64,000 nucleotides of DNA from Mortierella alpina. Lineage: Eukaryota; Mortierellomycota; Mortierellomycetes; Mortierellales; Mortierellaceae. The notes under the pieces are model-generated. The model was not told the DNA's origin. It saw only the letters and a list, made by a program, of their open reading frames with translations, and made no database searches. Shown here piece by piece: positions 29,974 to 41,029 of this stretch (positions are counted from its first letter, which is position 1; the number at the start of each line of letters is the position of its first letter). The DNA lies in NCBI GenBank assembly GCA_029449245.1, contig JANATF010000004.1:1426001-1490000 (forward strand). Direction: 5' to 3'. Position numbers and translations under genes: made by a program.

Positions 29974-32577
29974 CTTTGTGAGGTCGTGACCGAGATAGCG
30001 GAAGATGATAGGCACTGATTGTAAAAGCAAGAGAGAAGGAGGGTGTGAATGAAGGAATAGGTAAGAAACGGAGGGAGAGAAGGAAGGAAGAGAGAGAGAG
30101 AACGGTTTTCTTACAAAGAAGAGAGGGCATTAGGTAGGGCGCAGGTGGCGAAGCAGAAAAATATTCTATCTCACAGCGACACGAATCTGATTATGGCGCA
30201 ACGCCTCCAAGTTGTAAAGGTGGGGGTTTGAACGAAGGCGCGAATAAGGTTCAATGATTGTCCGACCCTCACAAAGGACTGTTCCTGAGATTGACGTGCT
30301 GCATCCCAGTCTTGTGGACTGCGCTTGAAAAGACATTAACAAGCTGTTTTCGGGAGAAGCTGAACCTGAAGGCGATAATGTACAAAGGGATGAGGCATGG
30401 AGAAGTACAAAAATGAAGGAGGGGGGGGGGGAGCAATTGCATAGCGTAAAACAAGAGTGGGAGAGTAGGTGTTGGCGGTCAATGCGCTTCCCACTCCCAC
30501 CCTGTTGACCAGTTCTGGTATATGCTGAACACAAGCAAACAGCTCCTGCCCCCCCTTTTTTCTTGTACACTCAAACTCCTTTTTATCGGTCCTGCACTCA
30601 CTTTGTGTGGAGAGGACGCTGCTGCCTGTCTACGCTGATTGACCGTGGGATAAAAATATATACGAGGGCATCTCCTCTGCAGAACTCTTGACATGAAAGT
30701 AGCTTGATCTTCCAGACAGGTTGATACAGTGCGCGCGGCCAGCATTAAAGCAGATCAGAGACTCGACCTTTGACGTTGTTGGCACTGTATTACACTTTGA
30801 CTGTATTTGTTTGTGAACACACATTCAGAGAGATGTATATATATACATGCGCATGCATGTTTGTCGTGTGATTGCCATTGACTACTTACAACGCTGCGGT
30901 ACCGTATTTTGTCTACATACTTTGCTTGTTTTCGGACATGCCGAGGCTGCGCTGTCATGTTTTTAACGTGTATAAAAAAAAGGCGTGGCTGTGTCGGCTT
31001 GAACCTGATCCACGGTGCCTGATCCACGTTGCCTGATGTTTTGAATATTTTTTGCCGTCTCTGACACCGAGTGTGAGAGGAGACCTCTCCTCTTGCTACC
31101 AAACGGACGAAGCAAGCCCGTGGAGGACAACAATTGCTCGGGCGGAAGTTATATCATCCCCTCCATCCGTTTTACGCAAGGAGGACTGTATCCATATTTG
31201 GTTCCATGCTCAAGATGACTGAGATACTGAGATGCTGAGAAGGAAAAAAAAAAACTTCCAATGACGATGACTACATTGGACAAGGTACGTACTCTTGCAT
31301 CGGCACGTTGGATCGGCCTTGAAAATAAAAAATCTTTCGGCATGTGGCGTGAGAGTGCTTCCGACAGTGGGAAGGAAGTCCGAGGCTGCACCTTTGAAGG
31401 TGCACGGCGGGAGTGAGTGAGGGAGCAAAGAAGCAAGAGACGCCAAAGAGATGATTCAGATGTTGCCAATGGAGGGGTGGGAGGCGACACTACCCCTTTT
31501 CCCACTTGTGTATGTTTTTTTCCAATATCCGAGCAAAAAAATAAGGAAGCGTAGGTCTTCCCGCTATGCCGGTGTGTGTGGGTATATGGGAGAGTGTTGC
31601 CTGTGTTCTCAATGAGCGTTTGAGTGTGAGTGTGAGTGTGGGGAAGGAGCAGATCCAGGTGGGATGTTTTGAAGCGATGAAAGCAAAAAGTGAGAGGAAG
31701 AGAGAGAGAGAGAGAGAGTGGGAGAGAGGAACAAGGTTGGATTGGAGCACCCACCTTGTCTGCTTTTTGTTCCTTTGCTTTGTCGGGGGGTGGAAATGAA
31801 GCGAGGCTGAAGGTGTTCTCCAGCAACCCAAGCAGCAAGAGAATAATGGCCGCCCCCTCCTCCCCTGTGTCCCCCCCCTACCCGCTGTATTTGGATCCCC
31901 CCCATTGCTCTCTGGCTTGATTTCGATTCGACGGGACAGAAAAAATCTTCTTGTTCGATGTGCAGTGTGTTTGGTTGCCTTGCGACCAGCGACCACACTT
32001 TTCTTCCTTCTCTTCCTTCTTCCCACCTCTTCCTCGCCTTCACCTCCATCCTCCCATCCTTCTCTCGCTCTCTCGCTCGCTCTTTGTTCTCCTCACAGCC
32101 AGCGTGCCTTCCCTCTCGCACTCTCTCACACCCACTCGCACTCCTTCTGGCTAGCCTCCTCCTTGTGCATGCATTGCATCTCTGGCCACAAGACAAACAC
32201 GCACGCACCTAAAAGCATAATCACACCTTCATTCACCTTCTCGAATCCTCAAAGCACCTCCGTCAACGACCTTTGAGGTGTGGGGAGTGCGTTCCGTCGT
32301 ACACTCTGGCCGTGGTAAGTTAAAACGCATCGGCACCCGCTGTTCTTCAGGTCGCTTGTGGTTCCTTGCTGTCCAAAAAAAAAAAAAAAAAAATCAACAC
32401 GCCGACTGTTTATGTCTTGCTTTTTTGTTCTGGGTGAATGGTGAATGGTGCACGGTGGTCCCTTCATTCTCTTCAGCAGAAAAGACTCCAAGGCTAACCT
32501 CCTCCTCCCGTTGAACACTCTTGTTCAGCACTGTGCCCATTAGAGTAGCGTCCCCTATCCGAGCGGCAAGCAAGGTG
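29974..32577. other. Long low-complexity intergenic region
   Basis: About 2.6 kb between divergent genes with no convincing ORF. It holds an 11-bp G run (30421-30431), an isolated TATAAAA at 30971, a 14-bp tandem repeat (CCTGATCCACGGTG type, 31004-31038), GTGTGA repeats near 31620, a GA microsatellite (31699-31718), a CT-rich tract (about 32000-32130) and a 19-base A run (32375-32393). A GTAAGT at about 32314, with pyrimidine-AG sites downstream, could be a 5' UTR intron of the PHD gene. Confidence 0.5.
31699..31718. repeat. GA dinucleotide microsatellite
   Basis: About ten AG/GA units in the intergenic region upstream of the PHD-finger gene. Confidence 0.85.
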
Positions 32578-35500
32578 ATGGTCCCGCCCCAATATTGTCC
32601 TCCGGCTTTCGACACAGGCTTCAGTGGTATACCGATGTTGATGGCCGTGGAGCAAGACCGCCAGCCCAACAACCAGAGCCGCCCAGGACGAGTCACCATG
32701 GTCACCCACATGCATCCTCAGCACCAGCAGCCATACCCCCAGCAGAGCCAGCAGCGCCCTCTCAAGCTGGCTCCCACGCCCCCGGCAGAGAACTGGGTCC
32801 AAAGAGGCAGCGATCTGACCCGTCCCCTTTGTGCTCTGCCTCTGCTCTCAGATGACCACGCCAATGGCCTGCCCGAAAACTCTATTCCGCCCCAGGGAAT
32901 CTCCCAGCGCACCATTCGCAGTGCGCGACACAGTCAGAGTTTGCGCCCGTACAAACCGAAAAAGACCACAGCCGACAACACGGCAACCGCGGGCGACGCG
33001 TCTTCCATCCAGAGTGTATCATCCGTGCCCTGTCTGAGCACCCATCGCACTTTCACCATCGAGTCCACTGCAGGAGTCACCGCCAACTTTGCAGCCGAGG
33101 CACACCGTACCACACCCCACGGAAGCAATACAACACACTCCAACTCTCTTCCAGTCCACCAGCACAAAGCAGGCGCCGGAAATGGATTGCCCCTTTCATA
33201 CTTGCTCAACTCGACTGAGCCAGCCAGGATCCGCCCCGCCCAGCCCTTACAGGCCACCACCGTGGCCATGAAGAGAGGCGCCTCGGACGAGGAATCCGAC
33301 ACACATCGGCCGCAGGAGAGGGAGCAATGCAGAGAAGGAAGCGGTGTCAGTTTCCCGAGAAAAGGGGTACTGCTAGAAAGGGGAGTGCCCTCGGGCTCGA
33401 ATCAAGATGCCCCAACCGCATCCTCACTAACCGAGACATTGGAGAGCAAGCCCATGGATGCAGCGCTCCTTCACAACAGCAGCCGACTTGCACCCACACG
33501 CCCGCACATAGCTGCCATGGCCGCCAAGGGCAAGGAGACCACTTTGCAGCCAGCCAAGAAAAAGTCCAAAACGGGGCTTGCAGACAAAGGCGTGAATGAC
33601 ACGGCAAGCCTCTTTCAGAAGATCTGTATGTGTACCTTTTTTTTCCCCCTCTCTCTGATACATAAGAGCAACCACCGATCTGTAAGCTAACCGCCCTTCT
33701 GTCGTTGCCTGAAAATTTCGCACCCAGTCGCAGATCGGGATCCTGGCAAGCGTAAAATCAAGACAAAGTCTGTTCACGAGATTCCTATCGACATGGCCGC
33801 CGACGAGGACGACTCTGACTTTGAGGACGTCAAGAGCAACGATGAAGACGACGCAGACATGGTCATGCCCGAGGACGCCGCTAGTGAGGACGACATCAAA
33901 CCCGATCAGCAAGAGGAGCTCGGCGATGAGCAGAATCTTATGACTGCGCTATGGAAATGGGCAAGTTCTTTTTGATGCCTTTTCCGTTTCGATTCTCACA
34001 GGCGCAGTTTTGCCACGGCCTACCCATGTTCTAACGGACCCTTTTTTCTTCTTTGTGCTTCATCTACCGTCAACAGAAGGATAATGATCCGGAGGTGTGC
34101 TGCGTCTGTCTGGGACGATCAACAGAAGCCGATAATGTGTTTGTATACTGCGACACTCTGGACTGCGCATTGTGTATCCACCAAGCCTGCTATGGCGTCA
34201 AAACCCTCCCATCTGAAAGCGAGCCATGGTTGTGCGATCGCTGCAAGGCACCCCCAGAAGAGGTTGTGGTAAGGATATTTTTCTTCCCGTCCCATTTTAG
34301 TTTTTTTTTTCTTCAGTACCAATTGCAAAAATATTTTTTGAGGGGAGACTAACATGTTTGATCCACCACATTCTATTCTTAGTCGTGCGTATGCTGTCCA
34401 TCCAAGGATGGTGCGTTCCGTAGGCTCGTCCCGGACGACCCTAGTGGCGGGTGGGTGCATGTCGTTTGCGCACTGTGGCTCCCAGAAACCACGTTAGGCG
34501 ACCCTGAGAATGTGGACAGAATCTCTGTTCGCGATATACCCGAGAAAAATTGGACTATGGTATGAGGAAGTAGATTCAGCTTGCAAGACCGAGACTTTTG
34601 TCATGATTGATTCTTCGCTTACCAGCTTTTTATCGCATTATTCAATTGACACTAGGCATGCTACTTGTGCAACGATCCCCAGGACGCAGCCATGGGCGCA
34701 TGTGTTCAGTGCGACGCAGGCCAATGCCGCAAGTCCTTTCATATCACCTGTGCCCAAGCCTACTCGCTTCTGGAAACCATCGAGGATTCCGATATGGCAG
34801 ACCCGTACTTTATGTACTGCAAGCAGCATGGCTCGGCCGATGGACAGACCAAACTCAATGGTTGGGCCAAATGGGTCAAGCAACGAGACTTGTTCATGAA
34901 AAAATGGCAGGAGGATCAAGGACGGAAACGCACACAGCGATTGATCGAGGTCCAGCAGGGCGTTGTAGCCGACGACGACGGCGGCGAGGGCCTCATTGAG
35001 CTCTTTGAACACTCGTACTCTCAATTCAAGCTGGCTCGAGAGCAGAGGATCGCGCGCGAGAGGAGCGAGCTCTCTCGGCAGTATTCGATCGGCTATAGCT
35101 TAAGCACCAAGATTGACAAATCCCGATCACGACTCCAGGACATCTCAGCAAAAGCCCAGCAAGCAATGCAGGAGAGGATTCGAATTGAGGCGCAAACCCG
35201 GAACTTGCTTTCGAGCCTTTTGGAGTGTGCCAACTACCTTGAGAATGTCTCCCCGGAACAGCTGCAGAGCCCGTTGTCCATCGACACCACTCTGGCTTGG
35301 TACAACTCGCTGCCTGACACATCTCGGTGGAAGAGCAATATTCAGGACATTATCGAGACGATTGACATTGAGAGCTTGGGCAACGACAACCCCTTTGCCC
35401 AGCGTGCACCCCATGGACAGGCGGACTCTGGCTTGGACGAGAGTGAGGGCGGTTCTCGCCATGGGCGATCTTCAAAGGGTGTCTATGCAAAGCTCTCCAA

Positions 35501-37255
35501 GAAGGGCAGCAAGGCTTCGTCTGGAGCAGGAAAGAACGTCAAGGCCAAGAAGGTCCATCCCAAACCAACTCTGGATAGCAAGAGCCAAGTTCCAGTTGTG
35601 TTCACCTCGAGCCGAGGAAGGCTGATCAAACGGGACTTTTCGCATCATCCGGACGAATACTTCTCGAATGCCTATGCCGGTGGTGGCGAAGGTTCCAGCA
35701 ATGACCATCAGACGTATCAGCCCAACGCCATGTCGGCCGTCAAAGTCCCTAGACCTATCGTGCCATGCTCGATTTGCCACCAACTCACCCTCCCAGAGGA
35801 AAAGGTTGAACTAGAGCGCAGGATGCACGGAGTTCTCGCGCCCATGACCATCAAGGCTTTGAATCGTTTGGTCACTTGCAGCACTTGTCATCGCCAGTTC
35901 CATCCCAAGTGCCTTGATCCTCCCATGGCACGCGTACCTCCTCGGTAAGGTTTATGGTCCAGTTTGTGCTCTGCACTATCTTCATTACCAAGACATTTCT
36001 CTTCTGGGCATGCATTACGAATGTGCGCCGTGTACTGACTGTATTTGTTTTAATGTCAAATAGTGGCTATAGCTGGAACTGCGAGGATTGCGATTCGTCT
36101 GCGGAGAGTCAAGGATCAGGAGGTGAGCTCTCACCCACAACCTCTAGCCATTCCCACCGCCACCAGAGCCGTTCTTCAGATCAGGACGAGGCTCTCATGG
36201 TCCTGGCGGACACGGCTGTGACCTTCTCCACCAGCAACGCACCATACCAATCGGAGGCAGCTTCATCCAGGGGCGTCAAGAGAGGATTTGCTACAGCCGA
36301 TCATGGCGATGATTTTGGTGTGGTCAATTCCGGAGCCACCGGCACAGTTCTGACTCTATCCAAGGACAAAGGGAACAGGATCAAGAGAGTCAAATCAGAG
36401 GACTCTGTGAAGCCAAAGTCAACCAAGACAAAGGCGAAGCCGTCTGCGGCGAGCTGCAATTTGGAATCTACGGCCCCTTCCACAAAGCCCACCAAAGGAA
36501 AGGGTGGAAAGTTCAACGCGGATCTCTTGCCAGCTGGCAATGGGTCTGCTGGGGTTGAGAAAAAGCCTGTTGCACCGATCATCCGAGGCAACATCCGCAT
36601 CTACCCACCCGGCCCACACATTGCGCCTAAATCAAGCAGCGCTGTGCTGAAAAGTGCCGAGAACGGTGTAACCCATCCAGAGCAAGGCGTATCTAAAGCC
36701 AAGGCAACTCCCAAGAAGGTCAAGATAATCAGATCTGTGCCTCCTGTTGCCGTCAAGAAGGAGGCCTCTAGCACACCCAAGAAGAAAAAGGCCGCATCTC
36801 CAGAAGCGCCTGTCAAGAATTCGGGCTCATCCAAGGTCAAGTCTGGCCCTGCGAGCGAGTCGGCCAAGGGCAAGACTAAAGCCAGCAAGGCAGCAGCGCC
36901 TCGCGAGGCCACGCTCTCTGCCACCAAACTCGCATCCAAGGGTTCTGCCAAGAGTAAGGCTACAGTGGCCGCCGTATCTACACCCAAGGAAAAGGAGAAG
37001 GCCGGTGCACGACGCGCGTCCGTGCCCGTGGTGCCTGCAGTGCCCGAACCCCTCCCAGCCAAGCCCAAGGAGGTGATCCGCTATACCGTTGGAGAAAAGA
37101 CTGTTGAGGAGCTGACAGCGCGCGAGGACGTTGAAATTGAGCGACGCGACAATGTCAAGTTCAGGAAACTCAGGGGTCGAACTCTGACTATGCCAGCCTC
37201 GCCACAGGAGGCTCTGCTCAACGGCGCCGCGCTCAGTGCTGGTGCAGTGGCATAG
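32578..37255 (+). CDS. PHF14-like multi-PHD-finger chromatin protein
   Basis: Join(32578..33625, 33728..33960, 34077..34268, 34383..34559, 34656..35944, 36064..37255), 1376 residues. Intron 2 (33961-34076) is a GC-AG intron; the others are GT-AG. Residues 1-427 are disordered, with an acidic block. A canonical PHD finger (about 434-483: CCVCLG, WLCDRCKAPP) is followed at once by an extended PHD/ZnF (SCVCCPSKDGAFRR, WVHVVCALWLPE, ACYLCNDP, CRKSFHITCAQ, YCKQH), the pairing seen in PHF14, BRPF and AF10. A third PHD near 920-990 (CSICHQLTLPEEK, CSTCHRQFHPKCLDPP, GYSWNCEDC) has about 30 residues between its first two Cys pairs. The Lys/Ala/Ser-rich tail resembles linker-histone-like DNA-binding tails. 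PHD1-ePHD-PHD3 order makes PHF14 the closest match; it reads histone H3 in the nucleus. Confidence 0.85.
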
Positions 37256-38293
37256 GTCTCTGGTCGAGTGTAGCCATCGCCAAGGCAGTTGTCGCAGCAT
37301 GTGGAAATGCGCGTTTACGAGGGTGAAGAGACTCGTCGTTCAGGCCATGATCATCGGTGCCGTTGTTTTCATCGAGGGTCTTTGTTCAGTTGCTCCAGCC
37401 CATGTCTGTGGTTCCGTTGTATCATCATTCACTCCCTGTTTTTTTTATTGTCATATCGTTTGCACTTGTATCATGTATACTACCACATCGTGTTCGTCCT
37501 TCTGTTTCGTTTGTTTTTTTCTTCTTTTTTTACCCACACCGAGTTTGTTTGTCTTTTATCGGCGCGCTGGTATGGGCGACGAGGCTCTAGGCTTCTTCCT
37601 TCAGAACCACTGCGCCGTGTTTTCAACAGCCCATGTACTCTTATAAACCGTAGCGCGAAGACGACATTCTTCAGCCCTGGCCCTGTCTCTATTAAGAACA
37701 ACTCCTTTTCTGAATAAAGAACCGTTTATATTCGACGCTGCTCTCGTTGTGTCTCTCTTCTCTGTCTCTGTGTCGTTTCGTGTCCCCATCTCTCGTGTCC
37801 CCATCTCTGGTCCCAACAAGTTGCTTGCGAGGGGTGTCGCCGTGTTTCCCACACACAAGGATGTTGCGCCCTGAGATGCACCCCGAGCTGCACACTGAGA
37901 CGCACCACTGAGACGCACACTGAGTCACAACCAACACACTCTCTTCAAGTCGAATTTTTATCGGTCGTTTATCTTTCAACCCGCTCTCACTTTCCTCTTC
38001 TCTCCCCTCGACCATCAATCACCTCACATCTCCTCTGCATCCAGCTGCTCTTCGCGCCCCATCCATCCCCATCTTTCCCTCTCTTGCCATCCTTCTCTCT
38101 CTGGGCACACATCCCATCTCATCCACCCACTCACTCACTCACTCAGCCCTTCACCTGTAAGTGTGCACCATGGCCTGCTGCGCTGCTGCTGCAGGACCGT
38201 TCATACTGCCTAGACGACCGCGGACTGACTCTCTCTCCTTCTCTCACTCTCATTGTCGGAAATGTACGTCCAGCCAGCAGAGCACTCTTCACC
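37256..38293. other. PHD gene 3' flank and TRP1 promoter
   Basis: No gene seen. An AATAAA at 37713-37718 could serve the PHD gene. A 14-bp GTGTCCCCATCTCT duplication lies near 37780-37806, and CTGAGACGCAC-type short repeats lie near 37893-37922. The rest is CT-rich promoter sequence. Confidence 0.45.
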
Positions 38294-40555
38294 ATGACGA
38301 TTGTAATGATTGACAACTACGACAGCTTCACCTGGAACATCTACCAGTCGCTGTGCATCCTCGGTGCAGACGTCCAGGTCTTCCGCAACGACGCCATCAC
38401 CATTCCCGAGATCATTGCGCTCAACCCTACCCATCTGGTCGTGTCGCCTGGCCCCGGACACCCCTCCGAGTCGGCGGGCATTTCCAAGCCTGCGATCGAG
38501 CATTTTGCAGGAAAGATCCCTGTCCTGGGGGTCTGTCTGGGCGAGCAGTGCATGTTTGAGATCTATGGAGGCACGGTGGGCTTTGCCGGTGAGATTGTCC
38601 ACGGCAAGGTCTCGCCCATCAAGCACGACGGCAAGGGCTTGTACCTCAACATTCCACAGGATATTGCCTGCACTCGTTACCACTCCCTGTCCGGTCTGAC
38701 CTCCACGGTGCCTGAGGTTCTGGAGGTCACCTCCAGGACCGAGTCTGGAGTGATCATGGGCGTTCGCCACAAGACCCTGTGCGTTGAAGGTGTCCAGTAT
38801 CACCCGGAGAGTGTGCTTTCGGAGCATGGACAGACCTTGTTCAGCAACTTTTTGAAGCTCAGGGGTGGTACTTGGAAGGAGAACCCGGACTATGGAGTGG
38901 ATTCGGAGACCAAGCCTGCAGGAACTTTGGAGGCGGCCAAGGCGGCTGTGCCGAGTATTTTGACAAAGATTCTGGACCAGCGTCTTCAGGATGTGGCGGA
39001 GGCCAAGCAGCTTCCAGGACAGTCCGCAGCGGATCTTCAGAAGCTGATTGATCTTGGATTGGCGCCCAAGCAGATTGATTTCGTGGCCCGGATCAAGAAG
39101 AGTCAGCCCTTGCCTGCGGTGATGGGCGAGATCAAGCGAGCCAGCCCCAGTAAGGGCAACATTGATTTGGGCGCCAATGCTGCGGAGCAGTCGTTGGCCT
39201 ATGCTCGTGCGGGAGCCAGTGTGATCAGTGTCCTGACGGAACCCAAGTGGTTCAAGGGATCCTTGAACGACATGCGTGTGGTGCGGGCCATGATTGACAG
39301 TCTGCCTAACCGGCCTGCGGTCCTGCGCAAGGATTTCATTGTGGACACGTACCAGATTCTGGAGGCTCGCGTGTACGGTGCGGACACGATCCTGTTGATT
39401 GTCGCCATGCTCTCGATTGAGCAATTGCACTCGCTTTACAAGTTTGCCCTCAGTCTTGGGATTGAGCCCTTGGTCGAGGTCAACAATGCACAGGAAATGG
39501 AGATCGCGATCGAGTTGGGCGCCAAGGTCATTGGAGTTAACAACAGGAACTTGCACAACTTTGAGGTGGATATGGAGACGACCACCAAGCTGGTCAACAT
39601 GGTCCCCGAGGGAACTATTCTGGTCGCCTTGAGTGGCATCAAGGGCCGTGAGGATGTGGAGCGCTATGTTGAGCAGGGCGTTGGTGGAGTCCTGGTGGGA
39701 GAGGCATTGATGCTTTCAAAGGACAAGCGCGCCTTTATCCGTGGTTTGTTGGGACTGAGCACAGAGGAGGAGCCCTCCAAGGTGTTGGTCAAGATTTGTG
39801 GAGTTCAGACGGTCGATGCCGCATTGCAGGCAGCTGACTCGGGTGCGGATTTCATTGGTATGATCTTTGCGGAGGGGTCAAGGCGTCAGGTAAAGATGAA
39901 TGTCGCCGCCGAGATTGTGGAGGCTGTACGGGAATATGCGAATGCGACCGCAGCAGCGTCAGATGAAGGAAGTGAGGGTGCATTCCAGGCAGGCCTTCAC
40001 AAGGACAGTGTTGCGAACGCGGATTGGTTCTCGATGCATGCCAAGAGGGCGGAGCGTAACCCGAGAAAGCCCATGCTGGTGGGCGTGTTCCGTGACCAGT
40101 CGTTAGAGGAGATTACGCGGGTGGTGGACACGCTCAAGATTGATCTGGTGCAGTTCCATGGTGGAGAGAATCCAGACATGGCAAAGTTCTTGCCTGTGCC
40201 GGTGATCAAGGCATTCCATATCCGAGGCGATGAGAACCCGAAGGAGGTGATCCAAACGGTCGCTGGAACAAGGGGTCTGAACGCGTACTGTCTGTTGGAT
40301 GCGGCAGGCAAGGCTGGTGGGTATGGTGGAGGCGAGGGCCAGTCGTTTGACTGGTCCGTAGCCAAGGCCGTGGTGGACTCGCAGGAGGGCGGGTTCCCGG
40401 TGCTGTTGGCGGGTGGATTGGATCCAGAGAACGTGGCGCAGGCCGTGCGTCAGGTGCGCCCCTGGGCTGTGGATGTGTCGAGTGGCGTGGAGGTCAATGG
40501 CGAGAAGGACGAGAATTTGATCCGATCGTTTATTGAGCGCGCCAAGTCTGCCTAA
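38294..40555 (+). CDS. TRP1: Trifunctional tryptophan biosynthesis enzyme (anthranilate synthase II / IGPS / PRAI)
   Basis: An intronless 753-residue protein; the start at 38294 (MTIVMIDNYDSFTW) matches the usual N-terminus of the glutamine amidotransferase domain. Residues 1-200 are that domain (Cys81 in GVCLGEQCMF; YHPESVLSEHG has the His and Glu of the triad), supplying ammonia to anthranilate synthase component I. Residues about 225-490 are indole-3-glycerol-phosphate synthase (EIKRASPSKG; LRKDFIVD). Residues about 496-753 are phosphoribosylanthranilate isomerase (VKICG with catalytic Cys; LLDAAGKAGGYGG with catalytic Asp). This fusion is the standard fungal TRP1 arrangement. The residue after CLG is Glu where Gln or His is usual. 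Expression is probably under amino-acid general control, but no TGACTC site was mapped. Confidence 0.96.
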   Translation: MTIVMIDNYDSFTWNIYQSLCILGADVQVFRNDAITIPEIIALNPTHLVVSPGPGHPSESAGISKPAIEHFAGKIPVLGVCLGEQCMFEIYGGTVGFAGEIVHGKVSPIKHDGKGLYLNIPQDIACTRYHSLSGLTSTVPEVLEVTSRTESGVIMGVRHKTLCVEGVQYHPESVLSEHGQTLFSNFLKLRGGTWKENPDYGVDSETKPAGTLEAAKAAVPSILTKILDQRLQDVAEAKQLPGQSAADLQKLIDLGLAPKQIDFVARIKKSQPLPAVMGEIKRASPSKGNIDLGANAAEQSLAYARAGASVISVLTEPKWFKGSLNDMRVVRAMIDSLPNRPAVLRKDFIVDTYQILEARVYGADTILLIVAMLSIEQLHSLYKFALSLGIEPLVEVNNAQEMEIAIELGAKVIGVNNRNLHNFEVDMETTTKLVNMVPEGTILVALSGIKGREDVERYVEQGVGGVLVGEALMLSKDKRAFIRGLLGLSTEEEPSKVLVKICGVQTVDAALQAADSGADFIGMIFAEGSRRQVKMNVAAEIVEAVREYANATAAASDEGSEGAFQAGLHKDSVANADWFSMHAKRAERNPRKPMLVGVFRDQSLEEITRVVDTLKIDLVQFHGGENPDMAKFLPVPVIKAFHIRGDENPKEVIQTVAGTRGLNAYCLLDAAGKAGGYGGGEGQSFDWSVAKAVVDSQEGGFPVLLAGGLDPENVAQAVRQVRPWAVDVSSGVEVNGEKDENLIRSFIERAKSA

Positions 40556-41029
40556 GGTCCCTTTTGGGCAACTAGTTTGCTTACTGTACCGCCCCACACA
40601 CCGACGCCTGCAAAAGATAATAAAACTCGGCGGTTCTGTCGGAACACTCTGACTTCGTTTTCGCTCTTTGAGTTTGCTGTCTTTGATATGGCTGTGCGCT
40701 TCTTCTGTGCGCAGTGTTGACTAAACGCGACAGCTTTACCAAGACAACCATTGCTTCTAGCAGCGTTGGGAGACTTTGGTCGATGCTTTTTTTATTGGTA
40801 TTTTGCAGCAATGAGCCACACTCGCGAATACTGTAAACAGTTTGCACCCAACTGCATATGGTGATGATGTATGAGAGCTGATTATGATGATCGTGAACTT
40901 CCTAGGCGTCCCTGGTAAGCGGAAAAGGAGAATGAAATGCGTAAGCACATACTGCTTTCGTCGGACTATGCAATCACAGAACTGAATAACATCAACTTCG
41001 GAGTGATTGACATCTTTTGCAACTCACTT
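40556..41029. other. Convergent 3' flanks of TRP1 and the NLR-like gene
   Basis: About 470 bp between two converging genes. Beyond the TRP1 polyadenylation signal I see no gene or repeat. Confidence 0.5.
40619..40624 (+). terminator. Polyadenylation signal of TRP1
   Basis: AATAAA 64 bases after the TRP1 stop codon, before a T-rich stretch. Confidence 0.5.

Noticed and set aside
30971-30980. TATAAAAAAA with no gene downstream
   Set aside because: No ORF or RNA gene follows on the plus strand; probably chance in A/T-rich sequence.
31149-32276. Several 120-229 codon frames on both strands
   Set aside because: They arise from GA/CT microsatellite-like sequence, with Ser/Leu or Arg/Glu runs and no domain.
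38210-39556. 448-codon open frame antisense to TRP1
   Set aside because: It mirrors the codon bias of TRP1, shows no domain, and the sense strand is a certain gene.
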